Origin: Apostichopus japonicus
Taxonomy: Eukaryota; Echinodermata; Holothuroidea; Aspidochirotida; Stichopodidae
Assembly (NCBI RefSeq): GCF_037975245.1
Contig: NC_092579.1
Coordinates: 27,269,666 to 27,333,665 of the forward strand
Direction: 5' to 3'
Length of the DNA stretch: 64,000 nt
The notes under the pieces are model-generated. The model saw only the letters and a program-made list of their open reading frames with translations. It was not told the DNA's origin and ran no database searches. The first letter of the stretch is position 1, and the number at the start of each line of letters is the position of its first letter. Shown one piece after another: positions 59,883 to 64,000 of the stretch. A program made the position numbers and the translations under genes.

Positions 59883-62800
59883 CTGGCAACGAGAAAAAAC
59901 AATCAAGCATGAAAACCTGAACTCTCTGAGTTGGCATTATTACTATAACTTACGACCAATTTTATAAATATATTTTGTGGCAAATTTGGGTAAGAGGGAC
60001 ATAGCGCCCTTTGTGTCCCTCCTTTTTATTCCCCTTCCTGTGTTACCCAAAGTCAAGACATTTGACTGATCCTCCTCCCCACAAAGGTATAAACAATAAA
60101 TAAATAAGTACATAAAAACACTACTTGTCTCACAAAGCTGCTTCGAGTCAAAATGCTAACAGTGATCCCTTGCCAACTTTTATATGAGAACATTAAATGT
60201 ACAATATACAAACAAAGTTCTTGTACTTAATAACATGGATCCACTTGAATACCAAGTATGAACTGCATCCAAGTGTCACTTGTGACTTTTTCTGATCTAT
60301 TAAAAGGTTTCCAAACTTTCACCTTGTGTTGACATCAAATGAACTTTGACCTCTACAGGAAATAATGGTATGCTTGTTCTCAATAGGTTGAATACTACGT
60401 TTAAAGAAAATTAACATATCTTTTGGACTTAATCCTCTGCAGACTCAGATCACTGACGATTGAATGATTGAATGACCGAATGCAGATATCCCTGGGATGC
60501 TTAGAATAAATCCCTTCCCCCCACCCCCTTTCATCTGTCAAATATTTTCTCTGGACTATCCTTTTAAGATGGCCAAGACATAGCTGTGGATACTTGTTAA
60601 ACTCTCTGGAGCTTAAGACCTATTTGTTCTGGAAAATTTCCCACCTGAGCGATCTAATAAATCATGGACAAAGTCTCGACACTAATCCCGACAAGAATAA
60701 GACTATCAAACAAGACAGAACTAATCATTTTGTTCGCCTCCTGGTAAATGCGCGTTTCTGCATGAACACTCATCAAACACATCTTGCACCTGTTCATCCT
60801 GCCTAGAAACTATGTTATCTTTTCAACCTATCAAAAAGCACCCACATGTAATTGCATAATATTCTGAAAGAACACAGAACAAGCAAACCTTTGTATCATT
60901 TTTGGAACGGAATTATATAAAATTAATTAACGAAAACCACCACAGTCGACTTTTTCATGTGCTACTTGAAGAAGATTATTGCAATTGTGTTGCTAGCTTG
61001 TAATGAATGATGGGAAGGGATAAGTAAAATTGCTGACAGGACAAAAAACACCCAAATATGACATAGCAACAACAGGCTCATCTACAAACTTTATCCTCCC
61101 ATCATTATTTCCATTTTCTGAAATTCTTTTCTTGGCCAAAACAATTTCCTTCACCAATAACTGGCCCTGTGAGACAAAATGATGATTCTATGTATCAATT
61201 CGACAGCTTAAATCGGAATTTGTTCGACAAGTTTGACCCCCAAAAAACCATCAAGTATTACTCGCAAATAATCGACTGAGACACCCTTCTACGTTCACTG
61301 TTAATAAGCCAGCGACCGTTAAATTTTACTGCGAATTTTGGCATTTTACCCCCAATTTTCCACAGCATTACTATGATCACATGCAAACAATTAATAGTAG
61401 TTTGGAACATTTGAAAAGCCAAACAAAAAAACAAAACAAAAACTGTTGACATTTATTTTATTACTTATTATGATCGACACTCGACTAGCCAAGCTGATAA
61501 TGTACACTTGTTAATAATGGATTTTAATTTCACAAAGCGTCTAGGAAATCTATCAACACCGACTCAAAGAGCTGCTATAAGCAGTTGAGGATCGGGCGTC
61601 ATCCTGTAAACTATTCCCGAGGAATGATAACATCTTTGGAAATCATCAGACAACAAGCTATCAAACCCAAGGATGTAAGATCGTAAAGCAACCTTCTCCG
61701 TCCCTATTTATTTCGTTTGGAATGAGCCTCCACTAAGTACGGACCCTCTTCAAGGATATCTGATCCACAAAATTAAAATTTGCTTTGACATAAATGTACC
61801 TCAAATTAGTTTTAAAGGATCTGTTTGTCACATTTGGTATCCAGATTAGCTGGCAGCCTCCCGCGGGGCTAATGGGTGGCTTCATCGAACGAATGTTAAA
61901 AGAATGAGTAAATACTGAATTCTTATTGATTCTGACAAAATGTTGTCATCCAGATAATTATCAAATTATGTATGTACAAGTAGGCACAAAATGTGATAAC
62001 AACTGTCTTTTACTACATCATTAGAAATGAAATTTGCTAATGCTCATAAATGTGTTTTGCATGGTTATGTAATCTCGGTGCTGATGTATATATGTTTGTA
62101 TATATATGTATATATGTGTATGTATGTATATATAAATATATATTTTTCTATCAATGTTCAAATGCTACTGAATTTAAATGCATAGTAATAAATCTAATGC
62201 ATACCTAATTCATAAAGAAATAGTTTCAACTCAGTTCTTCTGTAAATTAACTGTGCATTGTTTTGTATATATGAATGACATGTATTGCCTTCTTGTCGGC
62301 GTCATGTAGTAGGTATTAGATTCACTTTTATTCATCTTCCTTTTGTCCCGTTTTGAACTATGTACATTGTCAGGTTTATTTAATGAGCAAGGGGAGTTTC
62401 CACCAAGAGTCTTATAAATATGCAAATTAGTAGGCTAGACCACGGATATATCATGCTATGGGAGTGCAACAAGTGTACTGCCATAAACTATGGTATATGC
62501 ACTTTGAAAAGCAACCTTTTCTGTTTAATGTCCACAGCTAAATGGGAGTCGTTGACTTTGCAAACACAAATCCACTGCTTTAAGGAAAGCCTCTTTAAGA
62601 CTGTAGACAGTTAGCATAATACTTGAGATGAGGCCTAAAAGAATCCATTTTTAGAAAGAATGAAAGTATCTTTTGGTCTGGGGAATAATTCTCTTGTATC
62701 GTTCGTGTCATATTCACAATTTAAAATAATACCCATCAACCTATTAAACTAAATGATTATTAAGTAAATTACAAGGTCCATTTACCTGATTATAACAGTT

Positions 62801-64000
62801 GACTTGTGGGAACAGCCAGAACCCAACAAAGAAATAGAAACACAAACCAATTAATCTAATATTTTGTCTAAATATCACTTTCAATCCTATGTGGTTAAAT
62901 TAATGAAGTCTGAATCTCGTCGTTCTCAGAGAAGAAATTTTGCAGATTTAAAACCTTCTTTCAGGTACCCACGCCATCATCTTCTCCAACATTGGTCGGC
63001 CAATCGCCTGGCTCACATTAAAGATCACAAAGGGGTGGAGGAGGGAGAGGAATCAGGATGTTGTTTTCCTCCAGTAGGGAATAACGGTGAGCCCAGATGG
63101 GTCCATATATGAGAACAGGTGGTGGATATTAACTGGAACGAAAACTACAGCATTACGCAAGTTGCAAAAGGTGTTCATGGGGAAGTGAGGAGGGGCAAGT
63201 ATTAACTGGAGATTTCAGGTCATGTGATACCCAGGCATCGACACTACAACCTTGATCACCTCTGCGGGATCAGGATCCTCCTCGAAAGAGGATTCATGAT
63301 TGGTGTGTCTATTCCTGCGTGTTCGAACATTCACTCTACCATGATGATCCACCTTGCGGTATCCGATCTTTCTGTCTCAAATGTGGACAAGGCTAATTAT
63401 TGTGACAAATTCAGTCCATAATGCACTCTTCCTTCTGACTGCCACAAAGGCCTGAATATGTATTTCTCTCGAAGTTAAAATCGTTTAGTAAAAGACGGAC
63501 AGGATGTCTACTAGGTTAAAAGACAAGTTCTTAAGAAAAGTTCCTGGTAACAACACTTTTTTTATCATCGATATGAAATATATAATACTTTGAAACATGC
63601 ATGTTCAACCAATATCCGTAAAGTAGTTTACACAAACAACAAATAAAAAAAAAAAATTAAATACAGACGTTGATGCTTTTGTTGCACTTTCTCCAAGGAC
63701 AAGTGGTTAGAAGATGCTGGTTGTGTGGCTTTTGAACTTTACTGTCAAGAGGGCTGCTACTTTATATCTAAGAAGGTTTTACACAAACTGAAACTAGGAC
63801 ACTGACAAACTACTGTCTTTCTGTCAAGCTTAGTTATAATGCACTTAATTGTGTCACTAAATATATAATGTCATATCACAAACTGTCGCCTTTGGGGACT
63901 GGCTATGAGTGAAAGGATTAGACAAACAGTAGACGGAATTCTAAAAGAGGTACATTTGACGGGGTCTATTGTTAGGTCGACAAGTGTAACCTTTTAATAA
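59883..64000 (-). other. sdk intron inside Ig2 (partial), upstream of first exon seen
   Basis: At least 4.1 kb. I searched it for an Ig2 first half, Ig1 and a signal peptide and found none. It holds a dispersed-type repeat relative (60225-60400) and a TA/TG-rich microsatellite (62083-62145). Confidence 0.6.
62083..62145. repeat. TATATG microsatellite
   Basis: TATATATGT, GTATGTAT and TATATAAATATATA words in a row. Confidence 0.9.

Noticed and set aside
63215-63376. 53-codon minus-strand open stretch with complex composition (EEDPDPAEV) as a possible upstream exon
   Set aside because: No Ig pattern, no Trp/Cys signature and no convincing splice sites in a phase that would reach exon 59682-59882.

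Overview
The window is a piece of an animal nuclear genome. It is AT-rich and full of simple repeats, and one intron-rich gene on the minus strand runs through nearly all of it. I could join 25 coding exons (59882 down to 338; 4115 coding bases, 1371 complete codons plus one split first codon) with matching splice phases at every junction and no stop codon. They encode immunoglobulin (Ig) domains followed by fibronectin type III (FNIII) domains. The domain order and several family-typical segments (for example FDGNTPLLRY in FNIII 1, NGINQGYK and the YTEY...SVLCYTNPGDGP stretch in FNIII 3, TRIGDG in FNIII 7) identify it as a sidekick (Sdk) homolog. Sidekick is a homophilic cell-adhesion protein with 6 Ig and 13 FNIII domains, one transmembrane helix and a short PDZ-binding tail. 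It is known for laminar synaptic targeting in vertebrate retina and for tricellular junctions in fly epithelia.

Layout, in transcription order (right to left). 64000-59883: intron; upstream exons (signal peptide, Ig1, first half of Ig2) were not found and should lie beyond the right edge. 59882-21289: Ig2 (second half) to Ig6 in eight exons, including three introns of 10-12 kb. 19565-338: FNIII 1 to the first strands of FNIII 10 in seventeen exons with mostly short introns. The rest of FNIII 10, FNIII 11-13, the membrane segment and the tail lie beyond the left edge. No promoter, UTR, start codon or stop codon of the gene is in the window.

The introns carry tandem repeats (notably a purine-only minisatellite at 4195-5145, a 38-bp array near 43.3-43.7 kb, a 133-bp array at 53.7-54.6 kb and a 32-bp-type array at 56.0-56.9 kb). 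They also carry two transposon-like insertions with terminal inverted repeats and target-site duplications (37077-38689 and 49084-49488). I found no convincing second protein-coding gene, rRNA, intact tRNA or CRISPR array.

The most interesting pattern is in the exon lengths. FNIII 2/3 and FNIII 6/7 use the same exon series (71, 235, 116 nt), and FNIII 10 again starts with a 71-nt exon. FNIII 1, 5 and 9 form a matching class. This suggests the 13 FNIII domains are one domain plus three copies of a four-domain block.

The organism is probably a marine invertebrate, perhaps an echinoderm or related deuterostome. That rests only on the gene being a single-style sidekick and on the look of the dispersed repeats, so it is tentative.
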